Source: Hymenopellis radicata (taxonomy: Eukaryota; Basidiomycota; Agaricomycetes; Agaricales; Physalacriaceae). Taken from it: a stretch of 64,000 bases of DNA. Both the position numbers and the translations under genes were made by a program. Positions 8,996 through 20,525 of the stretch are shown here, one piece after another. Location: assembly GCA_015501595.1 (NCBI GenBank), contig JADNRX010000009.1, positions 372,001 to 436,000 on the forward strand, in the 5' to 3' direction. Every line of letters begins with the position of its first letter. Position 1 is the first letter of the stretch. Below the pieces are notes generated by a model. The model worked only from the letters and a program-made list of their open reading frames with translations. It was not told where the DNA came from and made no database searches.

Positions 8996-11253
8996 AACGG
9001 CGGCAAGTATCTCATTTTTGGTCCCAAACCACGTAGAGTTAAATTTCCTTTTTAGATTGTCTTTCTGCCTCAATTGATGTGTGACGTCGATGCCTGGACG
9101 GCCTTTCAGACGTGTTTGTACTGTCAACAGGTCGGCGACATCGTGGACGCGACGACTGGATATGACTCCACCCTTGGCAGTATGGGACTCGGCGGGAGCG
9201 CCTCGACATGGCGTCGTACTCGAATCGTGCAATGATTGGTGCACTACTATATCTAGGAGTGCATGCGCAAAGTCCTGGAGCCACTGCTTCTCCCGTTCTC
9301 ATTCGGTGAGTCAATTCTTTTCTGACCTATTTGGCAAAATGTTGAAGACTGTTGTTAGAACAATTTATGTGCCAAACTTGCACGTCGACGGTCTCTATAG
9401 ACCCTGTTTTATGCGAAATATTCTTCTCATCAGGTCTTACCGGCACCGCCAGCACCACCAGGTATTCATCGGGTTTAGGCGCGATGAGCGTCGGCGCGGC
9501 GGGAAGACAACATGCGGGGTCTCGACTGACTTTGTTATTCGAGGGTCTATATGCCACACATGTTTCCTACAAAGTATGGGCTGCCTACGCGCCCTCCTTC
9601 GTCCACGGTATGTATTATAAGATTTATCAACACTTCTCTACACTAACAAATTCCTAACTAGACTCGATGATCTCAAGCTTTGGCGGGCATCAAGATCAAA
9701 GGCCTACCGCTTTCCTCCATGGACTCCATCATTACATATGCTCACCCGCTTCGCCCAACGCCACTCCGGCGCGAAACGTGTCGTGATGTCAGGTTCGACT
9801 GCGACTTCGAAGGCTCCCCCGATGTCTCGCAGGATATCACCCTAGAGGTGTCGTCTATGGGCTGAAGCTCGTCTGGCTGTCGTTCTATTTCTTGTCTGGT
9901 GAGGTTTAACAAATTGGTCTATTTCTTCTTGAACTAAAATATTTCTGTTAGACAACGCTCGGGTCCCACTGCAGCGTACGAGGAGTCCAGGTGATGCGCG
10001 ATAATGACCCTTATACCATCGTCATACTCCTGGGGGTGACGGCGGGCCCACTGGACGTTGTCTGAATTTCGGAGCCTGGTGGTATGTTTGGGACGATGAA
10101 CATGGCGCCGACTACTTCGACTCTTCGATGTATCGAAGGGCATTATCCTGGAAATGTTCTCTGTGGGCCGTAGGCCATATCGGATCGCTCTTTGTCACTT
10201 GGTGAGGTTTCCAATTTTGATGGTTTCTTCACGAACTTACCTCGACCTTTAGACAATGGCGCACAACCACAAACGAGGAGTCGACAAGACATTCGTGAAC
10301 GACTGTTATGCCGTCGTTATGGTCCTGGGAGTAACAATGGGCCCGCTACAGCGTCGTCTAAACGCCGGAGGGACGGTTGACAGTATGCCGGGATTATGAT
10401 CTGACTACCTTTGAAGGGTAGCGCCGACCTCATTATAGAGGTGTTGATGTTATCGATGTGGATGGGGGTAAGTGAGTTGTGCTCCCTTTCAAACCGAGTA
10501 TAACTGACGGGATCTGATAGGACCTCGTTCCTGCATGAAGGCATGATCGTTGACCTGTGGGCTTGAGTAAGAAGGGAGTCGCATGCATCGTAAGCCAGTG
10601 TCGACAGCCGCTGCTCCCTTCTGATCATACCCTTATTGTAGTGAACATCGTTATCTACTGTACTGTAGTCATATATCGTAGATACTTTCATGTAACTCCT
10701 CTCGCTCGGTTCTAATAAACTTGTTTGGTGAGTCGTAGTCATTTGTCGATTTAACCGTTCTGGACTGACATGTCGGGCTTAGATCTACTTCACGCTTGAC
10801 TCAAAGACCCGGTTCTTCGAACTGTCTGTCTCCGGCGGTACTTGCTCTAGGTACGTGCTTATCCTTTGTCTTTAAGTATTCGTGATATTCATGATAGTAT
10901 CGCCGTAGACGTGACGGGGCCTTGGGCCGACCTTCAACTCTCTTGGAACGACAACAACGAAGACCCTCACGGATGTTTCGACCATCGCAATGAGGACTGA
11001 TGCAGGCTCTCGGGTATGTGCTATTATATTGTGTTCAACTATCTGTGTCACTGATTATGCCGCTGTAGATGCGACACTACCAACACTCTTCGACATGAGC
11101 CATGACTTGCTCCGTCACCATCACCTCCTCTTCATTGATGTCTTGTATGCTTTCCTTCATGTTCTCGATCCTGTTCCTGTTCTGGTCTTGTGGGGGTTCG
11201 TCTTCGCCTCCGTTGGACCACTTGCCGCCTGGTTGGACGACTTTCTGCTCTAG
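8996..11253 (+). pseudogene. Decayed plus-strand exons, partly duplicated
   Basis: Intron-like segments with good borders occur near 9,001-9,054, 9,306-9,357, 9,609-9,661, 9,899-9,951, 10,201-10,253, 10,851-10,908 and 11,014-11,069, and every one points to plus-strand transcription. The pieces between them encode short stretches, some hydrophobic, interrupted by stops. Two neighbouring exons are copies of each other (see the repeat entry). No known domain was recognised. The region probably holds one or two dead membrane-protein genes. Confidence 0.35.
9897..10375 (+). repeat. Pair of related intron-plus-exon units
   Basis: Unit 1 (about 9,897-10,075) and unit 2 (about 10,199-10,375) share the same layout: GTGAGGTTT donor, about 53-nt intron, TTAGACAA acceptor, then an exon. 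Both exons translate to a similar hydrophobic segment (ILLGVTAGPL against MVLGVTMGPL) after an Arg-Gly-Val element. This looks like an old tandem duplication of one exon with its intron. Confidence 0.5.
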
Positions 11254-11295
11254 TCGTCCTCTGTCCTTTTGGTATGTCGAAGTCTTACCTGGCAT

Positions 11296-11875
11296 TCATC
11301 GACCGACGACTAACACTTTGACAGGCATACCGGTACCTGAACCAAGAGCCGTTTCCATTTGGAGGCAAGCAGAGCTCCTTCCGACGCATGTCGACGCATA
11401 GACACCATACGGACCGTTCTTAAACTCGATGCTGTAGAATTCCCAGAAATTGGCATCTTCAATATGAAAGATGCCGCGGTCCTTATTGGCAAGCGACCCG
11501 CCAGTCGCAGTAGGCGTGCTGTCAAACGTTTTCTCAGTAAACACGCGACTTCAAGGAAAAGAGCATAGCATACCCCGTCAGAGCCTCTCCGTCGATGATG
11601 ACCTTCTCATTCTGGTACGCCGACACGACATACGTCGACCCTGCCGATCCACTCTTTGTGATCTGGATATTCGTCGTAGGCGAGTACGTGCCCGCCCGCA
11701 GATAGATAGTCGATCCAGCCGTGGCAGCATTCACTGCAGATTGAATCGACCCAAAAGGAGACGTGATAGTACCAGTGCCGCTACTCGTACCCGTGGGCGA
11801 GACATAGAGAGTGGCGGCTTGTGCACTGGACGATAGAAGCCCGAAGACCAACAAGGTGACGCGACTTGAAAACAT
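11296..11875 (-). pseudogene. N-terminal fragment of a PL9-like secreted beta-helix protein
   Basis: The ATG at 11,875 opens a clear signal peptide ending Ser-Ala-Gln-Ala. Next come YVSPTGTSSGTG and an Ile-Gln-Ser-Ala-Val region, typical of the first coils of right-handed parallel beta-helix enzymes such as pectate lyase family 9. An intron (GTATGC...GACAG, about 11,513-11,569) joins to a second exon containing FHIEDANFWEF and NGPYGVYA. The rest of the enzyme is absent: after GVYA the frame loses resemblance and ends at 11,296. Matching central and C-terminal parts lie on the other strand at 17.8-19.7 kb, so the gene was split by rearrangement. Upstream of 12,000 nothing else belongs to it. 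Confidence 0.65.
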
Positions 11876-12393
11876 CGTGAAAATGGGGGAGGGGGGGTGA
11901 AGGAAAACTAAACAGAGCCGATTCCTTTTTTGAGTGCGCGCACATTCCGAGGTCAATCCGTCACTGCAGTAGAAACAATCCGGCGGCCCGCAACATTAGC
12001 ACCGTCCCTCCGTCCACACCATCGAATTGTTTTCCGCTCAAGCTCTGTCCCTTACGCTTGGTCATTGACCGAAGTCAATCCGCCATTCCATACAATAGAG
12101 TCCACCGTGACGGTCCGGCCGTTTCCCCAAGACATGAAGAGCTCGTGGCTGCCACAAAGTCCAGAAAAGGGGACAATATCTCACACAGATCACGCTGGCG
12201 CCAAGAACGGGAAGAGATAAAGCATCTAGTCCACGTTGTTCACCCAGGTCAGTCCAGTGGAACGTGGAGTTCGCGTGGAAGGGAATCAAGTGATACTCCT
12301 CCATGGGAAATCACATCATCCACCTCTGTATACGAGTCGAAAGTGTGAATTATTGCGCGAATAGCATAGGTAATATAAATTAAGTGTGTTACC
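11876..12393. other. Spacer with a short ORF remnant
   Basis: The spacer lies between the beta-helix fragment and the synthetase 3' end. A minus-strand ORF at 12,062-12,304 and overlapping pieces are open but match nothing I recognise. Confidence 0.3.
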
Positions 12394-15300
12394 TCATACT
12401 CCACCATGATCCCTGTGAAGTGTCTCCTCGCATCTCTCACAGACATCGCGTGCCTCCTCGCGCGTGTAGGTCCAGCACCGAGGGCACTTCAGCCTTGAAG
12501 AAGGCCGTACACGCAGACCAACGCTTTCGTCACAGTCTGCAACACCTCGCTTCAGTCTCTCGGCAGCTGAGGAATCTGCACTAACCTTTGATATCGATAT
12601 CAACTGAGCCCGAGTACAGCCAAGCCGGTGATTCAGTTCCAAACGAGCCTTCATCCGTGACCAAAACGTTCGACACAATGAACAGCTTCTGTAGGAACTC
12701 CTCTGTGTGTGCCAGAGTGTCATTATCGCGTACAGAGAGGAAAAGGGTTACACCTTACGCTGCGTTGTCAACGAGGCGGAGAGGCCTTGCACATCGCCGG
12801 GTAAAATGACATCGACTTCAGCCTCCAAGGAGCTCTTGATTTCTCTTTAACAGGTTTGTCAAGTAGATGCAAACTCGATAGGCCTAGTGAACATACTTGT
12901 TTCGGCGCGCTTTCTCCAACAAGGCCAAGACTCCACTTCGAATTCGAAGCAGCTCATCAAAGTGGACAGTAGCGTCTGCCACCATCTCCGCAACACGCAT
13001 GTCCGGACTCGACCAGGGGAAATCCAAGAAGACGGAGCTGTCACTGGCAGGGTACATCGACTGATATATTTCCTGCGTCAAATGAGGAAGTATCGGAGCC
13101 GCGACTTTGATCATGGTTTTCAGGACCTAACACGGAACGTTGAGCAAACGTGAAACCAACGCGTAGATGACACTTGCATATCTCATGACGGCGACAGTCG
13201 CCTGGCGTCCTGGGTGGTCCAAGGCATTAGCATATAACGAGTCCTTGTTGATATCAAGATACAGGGATGACAGGGTTATGTTGGCGAAATTGACAAGAGA
13301 GTTGACAACTAAAGTAGAGGTTAGAGTCGTGCATGACGCCCAATGGGATAATAACCTCTGGGAAAGTTGAAAGACTGGTAATCTTCGTACGCCATTTTCT
13401 CCAGTGTGGCAGTTTGATGCAAGACGTATTTATCGGCCTATAAGAATTGCAACGACTTAGAAATGTTCAAACGAGTGCAAGTCAAACTTGCCATATCCAT
13501 GTTCTCTAGGTGCGTCTTCAGCTCTTCGACCATGTCAGTCGTTCGGTCCACCTCTATAGAGGGGAATTCGCCAACGGTGCCAAGCAGGAACCGCGCCGAA
13601 TTGCGCAACTTGCGAAGCGATTCGGCAGTTTGGGCTAGAACCTTTGGCCCAACCGAAACATCGCGAGTGTACTCCACCGACGCGACCCAAAGCCGGAGAA
13701 CGTCAGCGCCGTACGCCGGATCCTTCTTCTTGTTCTAAAAACGTAAAGATCAAACATGGAAACGAAAATGAGGGCCTTTACCTCGCCACCGACGACAACC
13801 GTAACGGGACTGATGACATTTCCAAGTGACTTGCTCATCTTCTTTCCGGCCTCGTCGAGCACCATCCCATGCGTCAGCAAACACCCATACGGCGCGGAGG
13901 GTTCCCCAACACCAACGCAAGTGAGCAATTGGCTCTGGAACCATCCTCTGTGTTGGTCCGAGCCTTCCACACAGACATCGGCTCGATACTTTGATCGAGG
14001 AGGAAGCAGAGACCAGGAGGAGCCGCTGTCGAACCAGACGTCCATTGTATCGGTGCCTTTCCGCCACGACTCCTTTTCAGGAAGGAGATGAGGAGGCAAG
14101 AAATCTTCGACGGGCCCATCCCACCAATGCTCAAGACCTTTCTTGCGCAGGACAGAGATAATGTGAGTGATTGTTTCAGTGTTCAGAACGGTGTGGTCTG
14201 TCGAGACATGGTGCAAGGCCGGTATCGGGACACCCCACACACGTTGACGCGATATACACCATTCTGACCGAGAACGGACAAAAGACTCTAGCCTGTTTCG
14301 CGCTAAAAGGGCGGGTGTAAGGACGACAAGACAACGGATCTTAGGGAATTGCCCTCACAGATTTCTGGAACGAATCGAACTGTGCTGAGCCTCTCTATGG
14401 CGGTATCCTTGAGCTCGTTCAGATTAGCGAACCATTGTGATGTAGCGCTACTCGAATTGTCAGCATATCAAAAAGAGAACGACTGAGTTGTCATACGTGA
14501 CGATGATAGGCTCATTGGTCCTCCAGTCATAAGGATACTTGTGCTTGATCCGTTTGATTTTTACAAGAGCACCTTTGACTTTCAAGAGCTCCACGACAGC
14601 ACGGGATCCACCCTCCAACACCGGCTGTCCAATCAGGGACACCGCAGCAGTTTCGCCAACGACCGCGCGAACATCGTCGGAAAACTGTCCTAGGTGGTTA
14701 ACGTGGCAGAGCATCGAGTCTAAAGATAGAGGGCGAAAAGCATTGTAGTCTTCGGCTCCGTGCGCAGGGGCGCAATGCACTAGTCCGGTACCAGATTCCG
14801 ATGTGACGTGTGGCGCATGTATCACTTGAAAGGTTTCGTCCTTCTGGGTGAACATGGGAACATAGCAGGTTCCGACGAGCTTACGACCTTTGGTGGTTGT
14901 CAGTAACAAGAGTGGTTATAGAGTAAAAGACATACCATCAAGTTCAGAAACTACATTGACAGGACCTAGAATATCCGCGAGTGCCTCGAGACGAGATTTC
15001 GCTATGACGAGAAGAGGGCCATCACGCTCAAGACGTTTAACGATCAAGTAGGTCAAGTCGTCGTTGACAGCGATTCCCTGTTGAGTCGGGATCAGCTAAG
15101 GAGGGAAGACACGATGATACACACCATGTTAGCAGTAAGAGTCCAAGGCGTCGTCGTCCAAACGAGTAATTGCATAGGTACACCGAATTGTTGCAGGTCG
15201 GGATTTGACTTTAGGTTGACGTCGAAGGTGACATATACCGAATGTGAGACGTGATCCTCTTTATAAACCAGTTCTGCTTCGGCCAAGGCGGAATGAGATG

Positions 15301-16216
15301 AAGGAGAGTAATGGACAGGGCGATATTTCCTGTATATGAGACCTGACAGATGTATAAGCGTGTACGAATTCTGAATTGAGTTGATGTCCACCTTTCTCAA
15401 CCATGGACTGGAAGATTTCGAGTTGACGCATCTCATAGTCGTGATCTGTAGATTGAGTGAGTTGAGGTATGCAGAAGGATTGAATGACATACCTAATGTT
15501 CTATAGGTTGACGCGTCGTCGTGCCAGTCCGCCATGATCCCAAACTGCTGGAACTCGTGCTTTTGCACGACTATCTCGCGTAACGCTGTTTCCCGGGCAG
15601 CCAATCGAAGAGCAGTTGGTAATAGCGCCGTAGAGTCTACCTTGGGCAAATGAGGTGAAAAGTTTGGGGATAACATGGCTTGTACGCACTCCTAGGTCTT
15701 TTAAGGCCTTGTTTTCTATTGGCAGTCCGTGACAGTCCCATCCCGGAGTGTAGCTACGCGTCGAATTCAAGACAAATTCAAGAAAGTACGCGCGACGTAC
15801 TTGACTCGTTTCCCGCAAATCACGTTGAACCGGCAGATGATGTCCTTTAAGATTTTGTTCATCGCGTGTCCTTGGCGTGCGTTAATGCGCCAACACGCTG
15901 AATACACAATAGGACTCACCCATGTGTAGACTGCCATTTGCATATGGAGGCCCGTCATGCAACACGAACGGCTCCGAGTCGCGCTGGGCCTGTGGTCGCG
16001 TCAGCGCGACAGAATATGGGGTATACGATGACATTCAACCTGTATCCTGTACAGTTCTTCGCAAACTTTCAGTCTTACACCAATCTCGCTTTTTTGACGG
16101 TCCGGCCATAAGGGAAAATTAGTTTTTGGAAGGAAGAGGGTTCGCGAAAGTGTTGTAGAAGTCGACTGGCTACGCGCCCAAAAGGCGCACAGTCGTATTC
16201 GGCCGCGACATTGCAT
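12394..16216 (-). CDS. ISM1: Mitochondrial isoleucyl-tRNA synthetase
   Basis: This class I aminoacyl-tRNA synthetase charges tRNA-Ile in mitochondria. In order, I read an Arg-rich N-terminus fitting an import signal, [25 protein letters not shown] and the HIGH-type motif GSLHMGHAMNK split by an intron, then WDCHGLPIE. After these come the CP1 editing domain with a [16 protein letters not shown] core, the KMSKS loop ([11 protein letters not shown], about 13,835), the anticodon-binding helices and a C-terminal zinc finger, CPRCWTYT followed by CERC. Exons are separated by introns of about 50 nt. The first ATG at 16,216 gives a plausible presequence. It is transcribed away from RRS1, with 74 bp between start codons. 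A truncated second copy lies at the left edge of the window. Confidence 0.9.
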
Positions 16217-16290
16217 GAGAGCAAGAGGCTTCGGCCCCGGGTAGTCCCCCGATCATTGACTTCACTTGTTTTCTTCCCTCCATCATCAAA
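16217..16290. promoter_or_regulatory. 74-bp divergent promoter of RRS1 and the mitochondrial IleRS
   Basis: Only 74 bp separate the two start codons. The spacer has a CT-rich tract (about 16,268-16,285) before RRS1 and a GGCCCCGGG element near 16,233. No TATA box is visible. Cis elements for both genes must be within this spacer or inside the coding regions. Confidence 0.6.
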
Positions 16291-17430
16291 ATGGACGTTT
16301 CGAGTATTCTCGCGTCTCATGCCTCCAAATAGTACGTTTTGCCAGACAGATATCCTTTTTTCTTCTAATTTCTCCTCTAGTCAACCGATAGAGGTTGAAA
16401 AAGAAACCCCGCTTGAAGTCGACGCAGGTTATCTCGCAGTCACGGATCCGAATCCTATTGACGAAGAAAGCTACAAGTACGTCGTGCTGCCAATCTCTTC
16501 AATTTTCATGCTTACATGCTCCAAAGAGCTGACCTCGAATCACATCTCACATCGCTTGCCCGAGACGGCATCCAATCCCTCTTCGCCTCCCTGTTCACTC
16601 TCCCTACGAAACGTTCCGACGACGGACCTCTCGCTCAGCTACCTCCACCGTCGACTGATCTTCCACGTGCCAAGCCCTTACCCAAGCCTAAACCGCCGAC
16701 AAAATGGGAGCAATTCGCCAAAGCGAAAGGCATCCAACACAAGAAGCGGGATAAAAAGGTCTGGGACGAGGACAAGCAGGATTGGATTAACCGATGGGGC
16801 CGGGATGGCAAGAACAGGGAAAAGGAAGAGCAGTGGATCACTGAGGTGCCTATGAATGCTGGTATGTTGCAACACTTTTTTTTTTAGTTTCTCATGCTGA
16901 TTGTTATCTAGACGTTGACCACGACCCTCGAAAAGCCGCACGGGATGAGCGCAAAGCCCGGATAGCCAAGAACGAGAAACAGCGTCTCGGAAACATGGCC
17001 CGCGCAGGTGTATCTTCCACTCCAAGGGACGACAGGAAGAAAGAGATCGACCGTACACTTACCACCGCACGCATAAGCACTGCGAGCATGGGCCGCTTCG
17101 ACAAGAAGCTAGAAGGTGAAAAGAAAATGCGCGGTGTCAAGCGCAAGGTGCGTCCGTGTCGTGGGGTATTCCGACGTCCCTGCTCATATACTACAGTTTG
17201 ACCCCGCCGAAGCGTCCATCGAGTCGGAGAAAAATGCTTCTATTGCGCTCCTCTCCAAGATGGACAGTGACGCAAAGAAGATGCGTCGTGCGCCAGAGCG
17301 GGAAAAGGGCGACGCAGTATTGAATGTGCGCAAGGCCGTTCGGTTCGCTAGCAAAGGGCGTGGAGGCGTCGCATTAGGAAGGGATGCAAGCAAGGTTAAG
17401 GGTAAAGGCAAGATGTCCAGGAGGAAGTGA
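16291..17430 (+). CDS. RRS1: Ribosome biogenesis regulatory protein RRS1
   Basis: RRS1 acts in the nucleolus, bringing 5S rRNP components to the pre-60S particle. Exon 1 encodes MDVSSILASHASKY. After splicing (introns about 16,335-16,380, 16,477-16,524, 16,863-16,912 and 17,149-17,199) the family signatures follow: TPLEVDAGYLAVTDPN, the proline-rich KPLPKPKPPTKWEQFAK, GIQHKKRDKKVWDE and a Trp-rich segment. The C-terminal half is very basic, ends in MSRRK and probably carries the nucleolar signal. Length is near the family norm. The ATG at 16,291 is the only start that joins to the conserved N-terminus, and the gene is divergent from the mitochondrial IleRS. Confidence 0.92.
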
Positions 17431-17623
17431 GCTCGGTATTTGCTTTTCTCTGTGTCCATGTATTTTATATACGACCTCAAAATTTTTGGATTCCAGTGAA
17501 AGCGCCTCCAAGGGAGCACCTCCGCGCAGGTTCTACGCGACCGATTGAATAGATTTGGCACGTTGGGCGGTCGAGGTAGGTTCTGACACCCTTGCTCCAT
17601 TTCGTGAAGCTCCGAATCTCCTG

Positions 17624-17838
17624 AGGTTTCGCTTCCTCTTCCTCGAGCTTTTCGTATCCCATTCTCCTTTCCTGAACGTGATCAGTGTACGAAAGTCCGC
17701 CTGAGACCTCAAGGGAAGACATAGATCTCTGACAACGTTGACTCTGACTCATACTCATAGCTCGACAACGTTTATAACTGGCTGACAGTCCTCGATTCCC
17801 TCAAATCGTCCCCCACCATGTCGCAGCCATCAATCCCG
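17624..17838 (+). repeat. Left copy of a duplicated 0.2-kb promoter segment
   Basis: This segment matches 19,708-19,912 closely, with small indels. It holds the upstream region and the first seven codons (MSQPSIP) of the ankyrin-family gene at 19,892. At 17,838 it stops and joins beta-helix enzyme coding sequence. The two copies lie 2.08 kb apart in the same orientation and flank the membrane-protein gene at 18,645. Confidence 0.85.
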
Positions 17839-18446
17839 CAAGAATGGCGAGAGTGCGGACGGATTTGCATGTAAAGAAGGAAGCGGCGCAGGCAACATTC
17901 TCAAAGGAGCACGGCTATGGAACAACACCGACGATGGTTTGGATTTATGGTGTGTTGGACCTTGGTTTCGTATATCTTGGGCCTAGGATGGCACTCATGG
18001 TTCTTCAGGGAGTTCAAGTCGGCCATCACCATTCAGGATACGACGCGGCTGACATCGGCTCAGCGAACCACGTCGTTACCAATAGCATCGCATTCGGAAA
18101 CTCGGCGGACGGCTTTACAGACAACTCCCAGCCCGGCAACTTTGCGCTGACGCGCAACACCGCGTGGAACAACGGCAAGGATGGCTTTAAGAGCGCGACT
18201 GCTGCTTCGACCTTGAAGTCCAACATTGCTGCCCTGAATGCTGTCTCCCAGGCCAGTCTGAGCGGCAGTTACACGTCGAGCGGTAACTCTTGGGATAGCA
18301 GCGGCACGTGGTCCAATTCGAGCTTCAAGAGCGTAGATACGAGCTTGGTGGCGGGTGCGAGGGGCTCGGACGGCAAGATTGCTGCGAGTAACTTTTTGCT
18401 GCCTACGTCGGGCGCAGCAATCGGCGCCACCACGACGTGGTCATAG
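17839..18446 (+). pseudogene. Central and C-terminal part of a PL9-like beta-helix enzyme
   Basis: The text KNGESADGFACKEG, WNNTDDGLDLW, NHVVTNSIAFGN and LTRNTAWNNGKDGF is the hallmark of PL9-type parallel beta-helix lyases, and the reading ends in a normal stop at 18,446. The piece begins abruptly after a foreign ATG segment and is out of frame with it. A deletion removes the segment that should lie between the ITIQ and DAADIG motifs; an equivalent of the missing part survives at 19.5-19.7 kb. There is no signal peptide; the N-terminal part lies inverted at 11.3-11.9 kb. It cannot make a full enzyme as it stands. Confidence 0.75.
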
Positions 18447-18644
18447 AGCAGTTGAGTTCGTATAGATTTTTGTACATTCTTGTACTCTCTTTGAAAGACA
18501 TTGATAGTTTACACCCTCGGTGACCGGTCCGTACTCCGATGTCTCTTCGAGACACGCCACAATAAGTACTCTCTTTTTGGTTTCAACAGAAAATCGCCGT
18601 GCTTACACCATGTCTCATGTTTCTCCCTCAACATTCCTACTACC

Positions 18645-19269
18645 ATGTCGATTCGTTTCCGCTCCATCGCCGCTGTAGCTTTATGCCTCCTCTTCCCGAC
18701 TTTTGTCTTCATGTTCTACCTAGTGGTAGGACTCTTTGAGCCGTATGGGTCACTCCTTTATCGCATCGTCCATCCTCTCAATCTCCTTATCATCCTCACA
18801 TTACGCTGGCTCTACGAAACGCCTTTGGAAACGGTGCAGGAGGTTGCGCGATTGAGAAACGGGCGTTGGGCTCGACAAATGGCTGCGTTGAAGCCAGATG
18901 GTTCACAACCTCGGGCCGACACGGGTGAATACAATCTCACGGACTACTTCTTCTACCAGAAAACTGGTACATGGATCTGTGTGGCGCTCGCACAATGGGT
19001 ATTCTGGCTGTGGTTTGTCTTCCCGGTGAAATGTGCGTTACCCATACCTATGCATCCATCGATTATTATGCGAATGACTAGTAGATTTTTTCTTGACGAT
19101 TCCCCCCGCGCTCGCACGTGCCATTTATGTCTGGTGGTCCCGAATGAGCATCTTAGGTCCCAGTTATCAGTTTGCGTGCGACAGGGAGATTGAGGACATG
19201 GAGGATGCAACACAGAGTACCGCGAGGTGTAGAGTATGCCAACGGGAGACTACAATGACGAATGTTTAA
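18645..19269 (+). CDS. Small integral membrane protein, copy 1
   Basis: Two exons with an intron of 49 nt at 19,033-19,081 (GTGCGT...ACTAG). Without splicing the frame reads on into a poor tail; with splicing it continues as LDFFLTIPPALA and SYQFACDREIED and ends at 19,269. The product of about 190 residues has an N-terminal hydrophobic segment, a second around LLYRIVHPLNLL and a third near IYVWW. The loop PLETVQEVARLR and the tail are shared with copy 2 at 49,104. The start is the ATG of MSIRF. No known family was recognised. It lies between the beta-helix pseudogene pieces and two copies of a 0.2-kb segment. Confidence 0.75.
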
Positions 19270-19454
19270 AGGTTATTTTTTTTCGCTGTAATAATACTAT
19301 CTAATTTCGTTGGGGAACCACATCCTCGATTTTGAAGTATACTTCCAGAACATACAGTGAGCCGCTCGACGCCAGAGGACAAGAACACCGATCTGATCGG
19401 CTTGGTGCAATGCTCGTCGGTTTTCCTCTCAGAACTACACGGTGTCTCCCCAAA

Positions 19455-19707
19455 CATACCATATTCCTGGGGAAACGGCTTCAACCGGTATAGGCTGTTT
19501 CGTCGGCTCTATCGAATGTTCTCAGGCTATCCACAGATGGGGCTTCATTCCGTTTGAAGGCGATGGCAATGGCTTCAAGCTCGGCGGCGGCGACGCGGCT
19601 GACATCGGCTCAGTGAACCACGTCGTTACCAATAGCATCGCATTCGGAGACTCTGCGGACGGCTTTTTACATACAACTCCCAACCCGGAAACTTTGTGCT
19701 CACGCGC
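19455..19707 (+). pseudogene. Middle fragment of a PL9-like beta-helix enzyme
   Basis: The readable text is WGNGFNR, a short intron (GTATAG...TCTCAG), then WGFIPFEGDGNGFKLGGG and NHVVTNSIAFGDS. It overlaps the piece at 17.8-18.4 kb and supplies the segment deleted there, so the two are separate copies. It ends at an Ala codon and fuses directly to the second copy of the 0.2-kb promoter segment. Confidence 0.7.
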
Positions 19708-19912
19708 AGGTTTCGCTTCCTCTTCCTCGAGCTTTGTTGTATGCCCATTCTCCTTTCTTGAACTTGATCACGAAAGTCCGCCTGAGACCTCAAGGGAAGA
19801 CCTCGATCTCCGACAACTCTGAGTCATACTATTGCTCGACAACGTTTATAACTGGCTGACAGTCCTCGATTCCCTCAAATCGTCCCCCGCCATGTCGCAG
19901 CCATCAATCCCG
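19708..19912 (+). repeat. Right copy of the duplicated 0.2-kb promoter segment
   Basis: The copy of 17,624-17,838 in its probable native setting: it runs without a break into the ankyrin-family gene that starts at 19,892. Confidence 0.85.
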
Positions 19913-20525
19913 AACCACGGCTGTACCTGCGGCCACTGCGTCGGAGGATGGCTCTCTGCACGCATGGTCTACCAACTCGGACGTAGGCCGTCTGCTTCCA
20001 AGTTCCCAAGCATCTTACTCATCCTCATCCCCAGGCCAAGCTGAGGCCGTCTTCGCGTACGCGAACCCCGAGGAACACATGAATGTCGACCCCTCCGCCG
20101 TCGCCATGCTGCCCTACAGCGACTACCTCCCCCGCTCGCTCTTCAGGCAGACCCTCCACCCCGGCTTCTACTGGGGCTACATGGCCGTCTTCCTCTCAAT
20201 CTTTGACATTTTTCAGTGCCTAGTCCGAAACCTTCTCCACCAGCAATTCCCCGACTGGACTCTCACCGCGGATGCTGTTAATGCCCATGTGCTCGCCAAC
20301 TACCCACAGGCGGTGGAGCACTTTTTTGCGCAGGGCGGCCAGGTGGTGTATGCTCTCGATGCGATTATGGGTATGGCGAAAGACGAGTCGGGGAAATTCG
20401 ATAAGAGTGGGCGAGTGTTTGTGCGTTTGCCGCAGTGCGACAAGGATTATGATTTCGCGCTTGTTAGGAAGATGGCTGGATTGGCTGCGAACAGGCGCTG
20501 GGGTCCGTACAGTATTGATTCTTGA
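19892..20525 (+). CDS. Ankyrin-family tail protein with CTCGHC motif
   Basis: The ATG at 19,892 gives MSQPSIPNHGCTCGHCVGGW. An intron (GTAGGC...CCCCAG, about 19,983-20,035) joins to QAEAVFAYANPEEH, then LPYSDYLPRSLF, HFFAQGGQVVYALDAI and KDYDFALVRKMAG. I recall a CTCGxCxGGWLSxRM motif with a following YALDAI block at the C-terminus of a large Agaricomycete ankyrin-repeat family; here the ankyrin repeats themselves are missing. The gene may be a truncated or stand-alone member. Function is unknown. Its promoter and first codons are duplicated at 17.6 kb. Confidence 0.6.
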
